A DNA stretch of 64,000 nucleotides from Acidobacteriota bacterium (GTDB lineage: Bacteria > Acidobacteriota > Terriglobia > Acidiferrales > UBA7541), in assembly GCA_003225315.1 (NCBI GenBank), contig QHZD01000018.1, forward strand, positions 248,001-312,000, in the 5' to 3' direction. This document shows positions 1 through 9,275 of the stretch, one piece after another. A program made the position numbers and the translations under genes. The notes beneath the pieces were generated by a model. The model was not told the origin of the DNA. It was given only the letters and a program-made list of their open reading frames with translations, and did not search any database. Position 1 is the first letter of the stretch. The number at the start of each line of letters is the position of its first letter.

Positions 1-1042
1 ACATATACACGCCAACCGAAGTCGCGTGCGCGCGGCGCGGCATCATGTCGTGAAGGACAGCGGTGACCGGGCCGTGATACCAGGACATGAAAAAGCCTGC
101 AACAAAAAGACCCACGAGCACCATTGATTTTTCATCTGACTGGATGGCCAGCAAGAGAAACGGCGCCGCAAAAAGGAAAGCGGCAGCCACAGCGATAATC
201 CGCCCGTAAGCAAATATTCGATGCAAGCGATCCGCAACATACCCCCCGGCCAAAACTCCCAGCACCAAGGAGAAAAGCGTAATCAGCGAAAGCGAGACCG
301 AAGCTTCGCGCAGGCTGAAATCTTTGTAGCTCTTCGCGAAATCCACTCCCCATGAAATGAGTGACACGGTGGAAAAAGTGATGCAGATTCCTGCGGCGAT
401 CATCGCGACGAATGCGGGAACGCTGAGCAGTCGCCTGATGGGCACAACTTCGCATCGTGGTCCACGCGGTGGCTCCTCTATCCCCCACAGCGCGAGCCCC
501 GGGAGAATGCCGGCAAAGGCCATCACAAAAAGAACGTATTTCCATCCGTAATGCGCCCCGATGATGCCGCCAAGTGCGCCGCCGCACGCTCCGCCGAGCA
601 ACATTCCGGAGGCGAAAATCGCCTGTGAAAAGGCGCGGCGCTCTTGGGGGAAAGCGCCGGAAATCATGGATTGCGCGGCCGGAGCATATGCGGCTTCACC
701 CAGGCCGACCATTGCTCGTGCGATAAGGAACAGAAAAAATGTCGATACCAGGCCGCCGGCGAACGAAGCCGCACTCCAGAAAAAAATGCCGATGCCAATG
801 ATGGCTTTGCGGCTGAAGCGATCCGCAAGGAATCCAAACGGAATGCTCCCGGCCGCAAGAACAGCCAGGAGCCCGGCCTGCAGCCAGCCCAGCTCGGCGT
901 CCGTGGGGTGGAAATAATCCCGCAACAATGGGATCAGCGGAACGACCGCCTGGCGCGCCGCGAAGTTGACAAAATTGATTAAAGCAAGTACAGCAAGGAG
1001 ACGAATCTGGTAGCTAGTGAGCGGGATGGACTTCGTAGACAT
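1..1042 (-). CDS. MFS transporter, C-terminus cut by window edge
   Basis: Reading the minus strand from the ATG at 1042 gives an open frame of 347 codons that runs off the left edge. It is a major facilitator superfamily carrier: alternating hydrophobic helices from residue 12, and a loop 2-3 motif 'GFLADRFSRK' typical of MFS proteins. A second half with the same helix pattern begins near residue 200. The substrate cannot be told from sequence; the single-domain layout and 'D..G...A' motifs resemble sugar-phosphate, anion or Spinster-like carriers. It is divergent from the AI-2E-type gene at 1127, with about 85 bp between the two starts, which probably holds both promoters. The C-terminal helices lie outside the window. 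Confidence 0.8.
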   Translation of the reverse strand, partial: MSTKSIPLTSYQIRLLAVLALINFVNFAARQAVVPLIPLLRDYFHPTDAELGWLQAGLLAVLAAGSIPFGFLADRFSRKAIIGIGIFFWSAASFAGGLVSTFFLFLIARAMVGLGEAAYAPAAQSMISGAFPQERRAFSQAIFASGMLLGGACGGALGGIIGAHYGWKYVLFVMAFAGILPGLALWGIEEPPRGPRCEVVPIRRLLSVPAFVAMIAAGICITFSTVSLISWGVDFAKSYKDFSLREASVSLSLITLFSLVLGVLAGGYVADRLHRIFAYGRIIAVAAAFLFAAPFLLLAIQSDEKSMVLVGLFVAGFFMSWYHGPVTAVLHDMMPRRAHATSVGVYM

Positions 1043-1126
1043 TCAGAATGGGCTCGGTGATCCGCGTGTGGCCTGGTGGAGCGTAAGCCGGAAGTTATCA
1101 GTCTTTGCCCGGCCTATCAACATTAT

Positions 1127-2215
1127 ATGACGACTCGCAATTCTGCTCCCACGAACGCCACGACCAGTGATCGTTTAACCACTGTTCTTTCTTATGGCGT
1201 ACTCCTTCTGCTCATTTACCTGGTTTTCCGGATTTACGAACCTTTCCTCTCAGCGCTGGGTTGGGCGGCCATCCTGGTGATTTTTTTCTACCCCATGCAC
1301 GAGCGGCTGGTGCGGAAATTCTCTGCGACTAAGGCGGCGGTCATCAGCACCGTGGCGGTGACCATTTTGCTCATCGTGCCGGCCATTTTCGTAACCACGC
1401 TGTTCGTGCGCGAAGCAGTGTCGATTTCGCGCGGCGTGCAGCATTCCATTGCCGGAGAGCACGCGCCCGTGGTGGCTAGAAAGTGGGCGTGGATCGCGCA
1501 ACATGTGCCGGGATTGGATCCCAACGCCGACGTCGCCGACATGGTGGAACAGGCCGTTCAGAAAGAGGCCGGTTTTCTCGCGGAGCGCCTCGGGACCATT
1601 CTGCGCAACATCGCGGCGTTTATCTTCGACCTTTTTGTGATGATCTTCGCGATGTTCTATTTCTTCCGCGACGGCGACCGGATTATCCTTGGAGTTCGCA
1701 GCATTTTGCCCTTCGATACCGAGCACCGTGACGCCATGATGAAGCAGGCGCGCGACCTTATTTCCGCGAGCGTCACGACCAGCCTGATTATTGCCGCCAT
1801 TCAGGGCATTCTTGGCGGCCTGGGATTCGCCATTGTGAAATTGCCGACGCCTCTTTTCTGGGGCGTAGCAATGGCTTTTTTTTCGCTGGTCCCTGTAGTG
1901 GGCTCCGGACTGATCTTCGTGCCTGCGTCATTGTGGCTCGGCTTCACGGGACATTGGGGGCGCGCCATTCTGCTGCTCGCGATTTGCGCGGGAGTATCCA
2001 CGATCGTGGACAATGTCCTGCGGCCCCTCCTGCTGGGCGGTCGAAGCGAATTGAGCGGGCTGGTGATTTTCATCAGCGTGGTAGGTGGCGTCGGCTTGTT
2101 TGGAATGCTCGGCCTGGTGCTTGGGCCAATCCTGGTGGCCACCGCGGCGAGCGTCCTTGCGGTATATATGGACCGCCCGGAAAGCCCTCCCGGTCCGCCG
2201 ATAACGTCTCGATAA
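1127..2215 (+). CDS. AI-2E family transporter (PF01594-type permease)
   Basis: A 362-residue integral membrane protein with the layout of the AI-2E exporter/YdiK/PerM family: two N-terminal helices ('VLLLLIYLVFRIYEPFLSALGWAAILVIFFYP'-like region), a soluble amphipathic segment around residues 80-150, then about five C-terminal helices. Conserved family features include 'FYFFRDG' and the Gly/Pro-rich 'VVGSG...P' helix. Family members export AI-2 or act as sodium/proton antiporters, so the substrate here is unknown. I chose the ATG at 1127; a GTG at 1076 would add 17 residues that look unrelated to the family. Neither start has a clear ribosome binding site. Confidence 0.82.
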   Translation: MTTRNSAPTNATTSDRLTTVLSYGVLLLLIYLVFRIYEPFLSALGWAAILVIFFYPMHERLVRKFSATKAAVISTVAVTILLIVPAIFVTTLFVREAVSISRGVQHSIAGEHAPVVARKWAWIAQHVPGLDPNADVADMVEQAVQKEAGFLAERLGTILRNIAAFIFDLFVMIFAMFYFFRDGDRIILGVRSILPFDTEHRDAMMKQARDLISASVTTSLIIAAIQGILGGLGFAIVKLPTPLFWGVAMAFFSLVPVVGSGLIFVPASLWLGFTGHWGRAILLLAICAGVSTIVDNVLRPLLLGGRSELSGLVIFISVVGGVGLFGMLGLVLGPILVATAASVLAVYMDRPESPPGPPITSR

Positions 2216-2282
2216 CACGCGGACTGTCTTGCCGCCGGGCCGTCACTTGGTTGTGCTAGAGTAACGCGCTCGAAGGAATTTC

Positions 2283-4736
2283 ATGACCACCATAGCGGCC
2301 CCAAGACCGATGGAGCTTCCCGTGGCGAAACTACGGTGGAGGTGCGAGCTTTCGCGCATCCCCTTCGAAACCACCGCGCAAGCGGAACTCCGCGAAGGCT
2401 TCATCGGGCAAGAGCGCGCGTTGCGTGCTCTGAAGATGGGGGCGGAGCTTTCTGCTCCTGGCTACAACGTTTTCGTGTGCGGGTTGGCCGGCACCAGTCG
2501 CGGCGGAACCATCGCCCACATGATCGAAGAACTTCATCCGCCCACAAAAGAATCCCTCGACCGCTGCTACGTCAACAATTTCAAATTGACGGATCGCCCG
2601 CGCTTGCTGGCGCTTCCTCGCGGCCAGGCCAACGCCTTCAAGAAGGACATGCAGGCAGGGATCGACTTTCTGCGCCGGCGGATTCCTCAGGTGTTCGAAG
2701 GCGAGCCGTTCCAGAGGCAAAAAGGCCGGATCGTCGAGCGCTTCACCGTGCGAGAAAAAGAATTGATGGACGATTTCACGCGCCGCATCGCGCGCGAACA
2801 ATTTGCACTCGGCCACATGCAAGTGGGGGCCGTTGCGCTGCCGGAGATTTTCCCTGTGCTCGAAGGCCAGATGGTGCCAATCGAGGACATCGCCAAAATG
2901 GTGCACGAGGGCAAGCTCGAAAGCCCCGTCGCCGAAGACATCGAGCGAAAGTACGAGCAGTTTCGCCAGGAATTCACTGTCGTTTACCGCAAGACTCTGA
3001 CGCTTTCGCGGGAATTGGCCAGCGAGCTGAGTTACCTGGAACAGGAAGCGGCCTCCGTGCTGGTCGATGGCGTCATCGAAGAACTTAAGGAAAAATATCC
3101 GGGCAATAATGTTGCGGAATATCTCGAAGAAGTGCGCCACCATCTTCTCGATAATCTCGATCCCTTCAAGGAGCGCGAGGGCGAAGGCGAGCACGACGAA
3201 GAAACGCCCGACGGCTTGCCCAAGCCGCAAGGCGGCGGTCCCGAGCGCGATCCTTTCCGCGTATACGGCGTGAACGTCATTCTTGCGCACGACAACGATG
3301 ATAAGTCCCCGGTTATTTTCGAAACCACACCCACGTACGCCAATCTTTTCGGAACTATCCAGCGCGCCTACGACGCGAGAGGCGGATGGACCAGCGACTT
3401 CATGGACCTGCGCGCTGGTTCGCTGCTCCGCGCCGATGGCGGCTTCCTGATCATGTATTCGCTGGAAGCTCTGTCGGAAGTTGGCGTGTGGCGCGCGCTG
3501 AAGCGCACCCTGAACCACAATCGGCTGGAGATTCAGCCGCTCGAAATGTTTTATCCCTTCGGCGGCAGCGCTCAGAAGCCGGAGCCCATTGACATCAATG
3601 TGAAAGTGATCCTCATCGGCGATCGCTCCTTGTACGAACTGCTTTACGAATATGAGGAAGACTTCCGCAAAATTTTCAAAGTGCGCGTCGAGTTTGACGA
3701 AGAAATGGCCATGAGCGACGGCGTCATTGCGGAATATGCCGGACGCCTGCGCGCTTTGTCCGAGAAAGAGGGTTTGTACCCGTTCGACCGCGGCGCCTTT
3801 GCGGCGATGCTGGAGTACGGCGTGCGCCAGGCGGGGCGAAGAAACAAGGTTACGGCGCGCTTTGTTGATATCGCCGACCTGGCACGCGAAGCGCATTACA
3901 ACGCCGCGGCAGCAGGCGAATCCGTGGTTCGGGCTGCCCACGTGCGCGGAGCTTTGTCCTCGAAAATGGAGCGCCACAACCTGATCGAGACGCGCATCCG
4001 CGAAATGATCGAGGAAGGTACCCTGCTCGTGGATGTGCAGGGATCAAGTGTTGGCCAGGTGAATGGTCTGAGCGTCCTCGAGATCGGCGGCTACTCCTTC
4101 GGCAAGCCGGTGCGCATCACTGCGACGGCGGCTCTTGGAAAAGCGGGATTGATCAATATCGAGCGCGAAGCCAATCTCAGCGGCCGCTTCCATGACAAAG
4201 GAATGCACATCATCGCCGGGTATCTGCGGAGCAAGTTCGCACAGGACAAGCCGCTCTCGCTCGCGGCGAGTATTTGCTTCGAGCAATCGTACTCGGGAGT
4301 CGATGGAGATAGCGCCAGCTCGACCGAGATCTATGCGCTCGCGTCGGCGCTCTCCGGCTTGCCGCTGCGCCAGGACATCGCGGTGACCGGATCCATCAAC
4401 CAGCAAGGCGATATTCAAGCTATCGGCGGCGTGAACGAAAAAATCGAAGGCTTCTTTGACGTCTGCCGCATCAAAGGCCTCACCGGAACGCAAGGCGTGA
4501 TGATGCCCGATTCCAACGTGGAAGATTTGATGCTGCGTGAGGACATTCTGGAAGCCGTCGCGGCAGGTAAATTTCACATCTGGCCCGTTGCCAAGGTCGA
4601 ACAGGGCATCGAGATACTTACTGGCAAGACGGCAGGGCAGAGAAATGGTGACGGCAAGTTTGACGCAGGAACCGTATTCGCCTTGATGGACGAGCGTCTC
4701 CGCGAAATGGCCAAGACCCTCAAGGAATTCGAATAG
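2283..4736 (+). CDS. Lon-like S16 protease with degenerate ATPase domain
   Basis: An 817-residue cytoplasmic protein of the AAA_32 plus Lon-protease family (LonB/LonC-like, YcbZ-like). The C-terminal third carries the Lon Ser-Lys dyad: S677 in 'DGDSASS' and K720 in 'GGVNEKIEGFF', with the usual 43-residue spacing. The N-terminal ATPase is eroded: the P-loop region at residues 67-76 reads GLAGTSRGGT, without the Walker Lys, and the Walker B strand 'GGFLIMYSLEAL' lacks the acidic pair. A long helical insertion (about residues 110-300) and a charged linker 'EREGEGEHDEE' separate the parts. LonC-type relatives are known to degrade unfolded protein without ATP, and this copy may too (inference). 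It stands alone on its strand, 67 bp after the AI-2E gene. Confidence 0.85.
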   Translation: MTTIAAPRPMELPVAKLRWRCELSRIPFETTAQAELREGFIGQERALRALKMGAELSAPGYNVFVCGLAGTSRGGTIAHMIEELHPPTKESLDRCYVNNFKLTDRPRLLALPRGQANAFKKDMQAGIDFLRRRIPQVFEGEPFQRQKGRIVERFTVREKELMDDFTRRIAREQFALGHMQVGAVALPEIFPVLEGQMVPIEDIAKMVHEGKLESPVAEDIERKYEQFRQEFTVVYRKTLTLSRELASELSYLEQEAASVLVDGVIEELKEKYPGNNVAEYLEEVRHHLLDNLDPFKEREGEGEHDEETPDGLPKPQGGGPERDPFRVYGVNVILAHDNDDKSPVIFETTPTYANLFGTIQRAYDARGGWTSDFMDLRAGSLLRADGGFLIMYSLEALSEVGVWRALKRTLNHNRLEIQPLEMFYPFGGSAQKPEPIDINVKVILIGDRSLYELLYEYEEDFRKIFKVRVEFDEEMAMSDGVIAEYAGRLRALSEKEGLYPFDRGAFAAMLEYGVRQAGRRNKVTARFVDIADLAREAHYNAAAAGESVVRAAHVRGALSSKMERHNLIETRIREMIEEGTLLVDVQGSSVGQVNGLSVLEIGGYSFGKPVRITATAALGKAGLINIEREANLSGRFHDKGMHIIAGYLRSKFAQDKPLSLAASICFEQSYSGVDGDSASSTEIYALASALSGLPLRQDIAVTGSINQQGDIQAIGGVNEKIEGFFDVCRIKGLTGTQGVMMPDSNVEDLMLREDILEAVAAGKFHIWPVAKVEQGIEILTGKTAGQRNGDGKFDAGTVFALMDERLREMAKTLKEFE

Positions 4737-4771
4737 CCTGCCCTTAAATCAGCTAACTTACCTAGGGCGAG

Positions 4772-5158
4772 TCAGGCCTTCAGAGGCGCGTCTCGTCCCG
4801 CGGGCTCCCACAGTTCAATAGGATTCCCTTCCGGGTCGTTCAAATGGGCGAATCTGCCGTTCGGATAGCGTTCCCGGTTGATTTCGATGGAGATGCCCGC
4901 CGCGCGCAGTTGCGCCGTCATCGCGTCGAGGTTGCGTACTCGAAAATTGATCATCCAGTTTTTGCCGGCGTCCCCAAAGTATGTGGTCGTTGTCGGAAAA
5001 GGAGCGAATGCAGTTGGCCCGGCTTCTTGCCGCCACCCCGGCTTATCACAGTTTGACGAAACGACCGTAACCCCAAGGTGAGTGTTGTACCACTGACTGA
5101 GGGCCGCTGGCTCCCGCGCACGAAAAAAGAAACCTCCAATGCCGTTCACTTTTTCCAT
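4772..5158 (-). CDS. VOC (glyoxalase/bleomycin-resistance) family protein
   Basis: A 128-residue single vicinal-oxygen-chelate domain: 'GGFFFRAREPAALSQWYNTHLGV' opens the first beta-alpha-beta-beta-beta unit, and 'GISIEINRERYPNGRFAHLNDPEGNPIELWEP' closes the second with the metal-binding Glu. Relatives include glyoxalase I-like enzymes and many uncharacterised proteins; no reaction can be assigned. The start at 5158 is preferred over 5188 because GAGGG precedes that ATG by about 6 nt and the domain begins just after it. It points toward the Lon-like gene, with 35 bp between their ends. Confidence 0.85.
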   Translation of the reverse strand: MEKVNGIGGFFFRAREPAALSQWYNTHLGVTVVSSNCDKPGWRQEAGPTAFAPFPTTTTYFGDAGKNWMINFRVRNLDAMTAQLRAAGISIEINRERYPNGRFAHLNDPEGNPIELWEPAGRDAPLKA

Positions 5159-5230
5159 ATCCGCCCTCAGGATCGCAAAGCTTGACACGGCAATACATTC
5201 GGCGGGGCATCGCGGCTGAGCAAAGAATCG

Positions 5231-6235
5231 CTACCGAGGCGCCGGTGCGACGTAAGCCTGCCGGTAATCCACGCGGTAAGGAGAGCCAGAAGTGTTCGCT
5301 GTAAGTTTCTGCGTGCCCTCCACGCGAACCTCAATGGAGTGAACGAGACCGTCGCGGACAGCCGGCCCGAACGCTAGGCTGTATTCATGCCGGACCAGTT
5401 GCGCAATCTCTGCATAAACCTCGTTGAATTCTTTGGCGTTCCCGGGGAAATACGCGCGGCCGCCCGTAGCTTTGGCCATCCGCTTCAAAAGCTGGTCAGC
5501 CTGTTCGAACCGCTGCTCCGTTTGCGTGGGGCTTGGCGCAGGGCGTTTTTTCTTGCCTGCAGCGGGCGGATTTCGCAGCCCGCCCGTCAACGAGATTGCC
5601 AATACACGCACGTCGCCCATCCGCAGCCGTTCAACGACCTCTGCTGAATCATTCGCGGAAGAAGTGTCCAGGCCTGTGGTAAGCAGGACAATTGATTTCT
5701 TTTCAGGAACGTTTCTAAGGCCCTCGAGGACCTTCAGCACGCTGGTGGACAGGTTTAGCGAGCCGTAGCCAAGGTTGAAACTAAGTTGCCCGAAGGCCGC
5801 CTCGACAGCTTGCTTGTCCGCCGTGAAATCGAGCAGCTTTGCCGGCTCTTCCGCATATTTCACAACCGCCACGCGATCATCTTGCGCAAGCCCGTTCAGC
5901 AGTGCGACGGCCGCTTGGAGATGGCCGCCTTCCAAAAGATAAACGGCCGGGCCAGCTTCGATGAGAAGGAGAACCTGCGCCGGTTCCTCAATCGATGTAA
6001 AGCCAGTGAGCGCGTGCTCGATTCCATTGTCGAATACGCGAAAGTCTTCGCGGCGCAGTCCTTCCACGAAGTGGCCGCTGTGATCGGTGACGATTACTCC
6101 AACGTTGACGCGGTCAACGCTGACGTGAATCGTTTGCTTTGGCTGTTGCGAGTTTTCCTGCGCGGCGGCAAGAGGACGCGCATACAACACGGCAGAAAAG
6201 AGCAGCGCCGCAGGCAGACCGCGAAAAAAAGTCAT
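5231..6235 (-). CDS. VWFA-related protein of the acidobacterial (TIGR03436) type, MIDAS lost
   Basis: A 334-residue secreted protein with an N-terminal signal peptide (cleavage near 'PLAAAQ'). The opening 'HVSVDRVNVGVIVTDHSGHFVEGLRREDFRVFDNG' is the hallmark of the VWFA-related domain family expanded in Acidobacteria. The VWA fold follows: 'RVAVVKYAEEPAKLLDFT', 'KSIVLLTTGLDTSS'. The metal-ion-dependent adhesion motif DxSxS expected after the first strand is replaced by 'LIEAGPAV' (residues 91-98), so divalent-metal ligand binding is unlikely in the classical way. It lies 7 bp downstream of the 588-residue exported protein gene and is probably cotranscribed with it. Role unknown; adhesion or envelope scaffolding is an inference. 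Confidence 0.85.
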   Translation of the reverse strand: MTFFRGLPAALLFSAVLYARPLAAAQENSQQPKQTIHVSVDRVNVGVIVTDHSGHFVEGLRREDFRVFDNGIEHALTGFTSIEEPAQVLLLIEAGPAVYLLEGGHLQAAVALLNGLAQDDRVAVVKYAEEPAKLLDFTADKQAVEAAFGQLSFNLGYGSLNLSTSVLKVLEGLRNVPEKKSIVLLTTGLDTSSANDSAEVVERLRMGDVRVLAISLTGGLRNPPAAGKKKRPAPSPTQTEQRFEQADQLLKRMAKATGGRAYFPGNAKEFNEVYAEIAQLVRHEYSLAFGPAVRDGLVHSIEVRVEGTQKLTANTSGSPYRVDYRQAYVAPAPR

Positions 6236-6242
6236 CGCTCCG

Positions 6243-8009
6243 TTATTCGACCCACTGGTCCCAATGAATGCCCTTCGAATCCTTCCACGACACGCTCAGC
6301 GACCGGTGCAGATGCCGCGAGATGACCTGCGGATTCATATGCAGGAGCCATTCGTTCACGCTCGTCACCGCTGCGCTTTGTCCCGAAGAATTCATGCTCT
6401 TCACCACGGAACTTTTCTTGCTCTCCGCCACCCAGCGATCCCGCGCCGCCACCCAATCCACTTTCTGAAAATCAAAATAGCTCATCCCAATCAGCTTCTC
6501 CGGGAATTGCTGCCGCTCGGCGGAAAATTGCGGCACGCTCGCAAGCCCCGCGTCGCCGGTCCCTCCGCCGCGCCGCGCCAGCGCTTCGCGCAACGCTTCC
6601 ATCTTGCTCGCTCCCAGGATCATGTCCGGCGTCACCGCAAGGTTGAAGAAATTCCACTGCGCCACGCCTTCGGTGGCCTGCTTCCCTCCAAGCGAAATCT
6701 TCATAAACGTAACATCGCCTTCATTGCGTTCCGAAGTGATCTGATCGCTGAACACCGTGCGCATCAGTTTCAGCGTCTCCGGTTTCTTCCGTATCCCAAA
6801 AAAATACACTTGCTTTGCCGTATCCAGCGACGGGCTTGTCTGCATCGACGCGAATTCTCCGCTCAGCAACCCAAGCGCGTCCGCAACTGGCATTCCCAGT
6901 TTCTGCTGCGCCATCGCGTCCACCAAATTGACGTTGCCCTGCTGAGCTTGCGGAAACGCCGCGCTGGCCACGCGCTTCACCGTGTCGTAGATGCCCTGGA
7001 AATTCAGTTGCGCTGACGTATAAGAGACGGCGTCCGCCGGCGTAAGCGCCAGCGAAGCGGGCGCCCGTTCTCCCGCGGACCAAATGTCAAACGGCGTCCC
7101 GGGAACGGCCTCGCCCAGAATCGCGGCCTGCACGTGCGTTTTCGCTCCTTCAAACGTGATGTGCCCGCCGATCAAGTGCACTGCGTCCAGCCGCGCCGCG
7201 TCCAGCAACGGCCGCATCTGGAACATCCGCGCTTTCGAATCCCCCGCAAGATTTTTCAAGTCGGGAATCCGCAGAAAAAATTCCAGTAAGCCGCCTCCAA
7301 GATTCGCTTGCGCTTCCTGGTACGCCGCGGATTGCGCCAGCGACGCCCCGCCCGCAGCCACTTTGCCGTCCAGCCGGCTCAACAAATCTTCCATCACAAG
7401 TTTTTCGCCAGCGCTCACCGCATACTTTCCATGCTCCGCCCAGTACGTCGCGCCGCTCTTGCCTTCCACTTTGAGGACTTGCACGCCTGCGATGGCCACC
7501 TGCGACAGTCGCGGCGCTTCCTTCTCTTCCGCGCGCATCCGCAGGATCGCTTTCGTCAGCAGCATTTCTTTCCCCGTGCGGTCATACACAAAAAACATCC
7601 CGTTCCACGCCGGCGCTTTCGGATCCGCCACCGCCGCTCCGGTCGAAAGATTTCGCCTCGTCGGCTCGCTCCAATATCCCAGCGTGAACGAATTCTCCAG
7701 CAGCCCTGCAAACTCCTGTACTTGCTCCGGCGTCAGTTTTGGCTGCGTCGATTTCTCGTCCGATGACCCGAGCATGCCCGCCGCCATCGCCGAACGCACC
7801 GGCGCAAAATCCGGGTCGTCCCACAGCGCCAGCAGCGCGTTCGTCTTTCGAACCTCAGACGGCGGAACGCCGCGCCAGATCATGTAGAACATCGTGCGCG
7901 GTGACATTTGCGCCGGCTCGAGCAGAGCTTGCGCGTGCGCCACGTCCGCAACGCACATCGCCGCCAGCGCGGCAATCAATAGCGAAATTCGAACCATCAC
8001 TGCTTTCAT
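6243..8009 (-). CDS. exported protein of unknown function
   Basis: A 588-residue protein starting with a clear signal peptide (residues 1-26, ending 'ADVAHAQ'), so periplasmic or outer-membrane located. The mature part has no motif I recognise: no Cys pairs, no haem sites, no transmembrane segment. It is rich in Ala, Leu and Lys with mixed helix and strand predictions, and repeated aromatic-plus-Gly turns such as 'GMSYFDFQKVDW' near the C-terminus. A GGAG precedes the ATG at 8009. The gene sits 7 bp before the VWA protein gene, so the two probably form one operon and may act together at the envelope. Confidence 0.75.
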   Translation of the reverse strand: MKAVMVRISLLIAALAAMCVADVAHAQALLEPAQMSPRTMFYMIWRGVPPSEVRKTNALLALWDDPDFAPVRSAMAAGMLGSSDEKSTQPKLTPEQVQEFAGLLENSFTLGYWSEPTRRNLSTGAAVADPKAPAWNGMFFVYDRTGKEMLLTKAILRMRAEEKEAPRLSQVAIAGVQVLKVEGKSGATYWAEHGKYAVSAGEKLVMEDLLSRLDGKVAAGGASLAQSAAYQEAQANLGGGLLEFFLRIPDLKNLAGDSKARMFQMRPLLDAARLDAVHLIGGHITFEGAKTHVQAAILGEAVPGTPFDIWSAGERAPASLALTPADAVSYTSAQLNFQGIYDTVKRVASAAFPQAQQGNVNLVDAMAQQKLGMPVADALGLLSGEFASMQTSPSLDTAKQVYFFGIRKKPETLKLMRTVFSDQITSERNEGDVTFMKISLGGKQATEGVAQWNFFNLAVTPDMILGASKMEALREALARRGGGTGDAGLASVPQFSAERQQFPEKLIGMSYFDFQKVDWVAARDRWVAESKKSSVVKSMNSSGQSAAVTSVNEWLLHMNPQVISRHLHRSLSVSWKDSKGIHWDQWVE

Positions 8010-8087
8010 CGGATTGCTCCAAGGCGCTCGGTTAAAAGGTCAAAGGAAAGGACAATTTAATGCTAGCGCGGGGCACCAATAGACAGA

Positions 8088-8129
8088 AGCCCTGTCCCGC
8101 GCGGTGTTTCCAGAACGCGGAACAGGGCT
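8088..8129. repeat. 13-bp inverted repeat between genes
   Basis: The arms at 8088-8100 and 8117-8129 match at 12 of 13 positions (AGCCCTGTCCCGC against its inverted copy) around a 16-nt loop. It lies downstream of the coiled-coil gene (8217-9128) and upstream of the exported-protein gene. No U-tract follows on either strand, so it is a hairpin of uncertain role, perhaps a transcript 3' end or processing site. Confidence 0.5.
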
Positions 8130-8216
8130 CCTAAATCAAACAGAAATAAAAACGCTGTGACTACTTGGGTTTGACTACTCCGCTGTGGCTACTCGCGTTT
8201 AACCCATCACGCTTAA

Positions 8217-9128
8217 CTACTCGGGTTTATCCTGCTCGGGTTTTGCGGGCGTGCTGGCCGCGGACGCTGGCGCAGCAGCCGCCGGAGGAGGAGTGGCGCC
8301 GCCCTCCTTGGGAGTCGCCAGGTAGCCGGTAATCTGATTTTTGCCCACGTCAAATACCACGATCTCGTACGGCGCCATGCGTGCGCTGCCCTTCACGTAG
8401 AACTGCACGGGCTCGCCGGACGTTTTGTCCTTCTTTTCGATGGTCCTGTCGTCCGCCACGACGGTCAGCGTGTACTTCGCCTTTTTCGGGTCGGTCTTGT
8501 TCAGCGACATCTGCACCGGCCCGACGCGCTGCGCCGTCTTCGACCTTTGCAGCGTGAACTCGTAATAGTTGCGGTCGCCGCGCCGCTTCAAGTCGTCCAG
8601 GTCGTCGTGGTTGTGCGCGATCAGCCCGCTCATCACGTTCATGTCGCCCAGGCTGCGTTCCAGCTTGCCTTTGGTCGCTTCCAGGTCGCCTTTTGTCGCT
8701 TCAATGTCTTTTTTGGCGTTGCCCACTTCAGAGGCCACTGCGCTGATTTTCTCGTCGCTTTCCTTAATCTGTGTGGTCAGCTTGTCGTCGGAAGTTTGCT
8801 GCTCTTTGCGGATCGTTTCGGCGCGGCTCTTGGCCTGCGCCAGCTCGGACTGCGTCAAGCCCACTCGTTGCGTGGTGATTTCCATCTTGCTTTTCAAGTC
8901 CGCGATGCGCGAATTTGCCTGGTCGAGCTGCGCGGTCACGATCTTGTTTTGTTTCTGCTGCTCCGACATGTCCTGGCTGATCTTCGTCTGCGCGTTGTAG
9001 CCCAGGTAGCCCAGCCCGCCCAGCCCGGCGATCAGCAAGACCAGCAAAATCGTAATCCACCGGGGCGTGCCCGGGGACTCATAGGCATACGATTCCTGCG
9101 GCGTCGGTACGTTTGGAGAAATGCTCAT
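8217..9128 (-). CDS. single-pass membrane protein with long coiled coil, unknown function
   Basis: A 303-residue protein: a Pro/Ser/Tyr-rich cytoplasmic N-terminus (1-23), one transmembrane helix 'WITILLVLLIAGLGGLGYLGY' region (24-45), then a coiled coil of roughly 120 residues (46-165) full of Gln, Lys, Asp and Ala heptads. It ends in a compact beta-rich domain (about 180-265) and a Pro/Ala tail. GGAGGGGGA lies directly before the ATG. The design suggests an envelope-spanning scaffold or tether. I do not recognise the family. It is transcribed toward the exported-protein gene with about 200 bp and an inverted repeat in between. Confidence 0.78.
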   Translation of the reverse strand: MSISPNVPTPQESYAYESPGTPRWITILLVLLIAGLGGLGYLGYNAQTKISQDMSEQQKQNKIVTAQLDQANSRIADLKSKMEITTQRVGLTQSELAQAKSRAETIRKEQQTSDDKLTTQIKESDEKISAVASEVGNAKKDIEATKGDLEATKGKLERSLGDMNVMSGLIAHNHDDLDDLKRRGDRNYYEFTLQRSKTAQRVGPVQMSLNKTDPKKAKYTLTVVADDRTIEKKDKTSGEPVQFYVKGSARMAPYEIVVFDVGKNQITGYLATPKEGGATPPPAAAAPASAASTPAKPEQDKPE

Positions 9129-9275
9129 TCCCCCTCCTCTGAAGTGGGTGCTGCCCCTGCGGATAAGGTTGTCTTGAAATTATCCCCTGCATTGGCCCAT
9201 CTGTCCACCGAGGACACCGCGGGGTAGTGACTCATTTTGGTTTTTGGCCCTATTGCGTTCTTCGCGCAGCCTTGG

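Noticed and set aside
2331-3977. 548-codon open frame antisense to the Lon-like gene
   Set aside because: Mirror of a well-supported family member; no domain or ribosome binding site.
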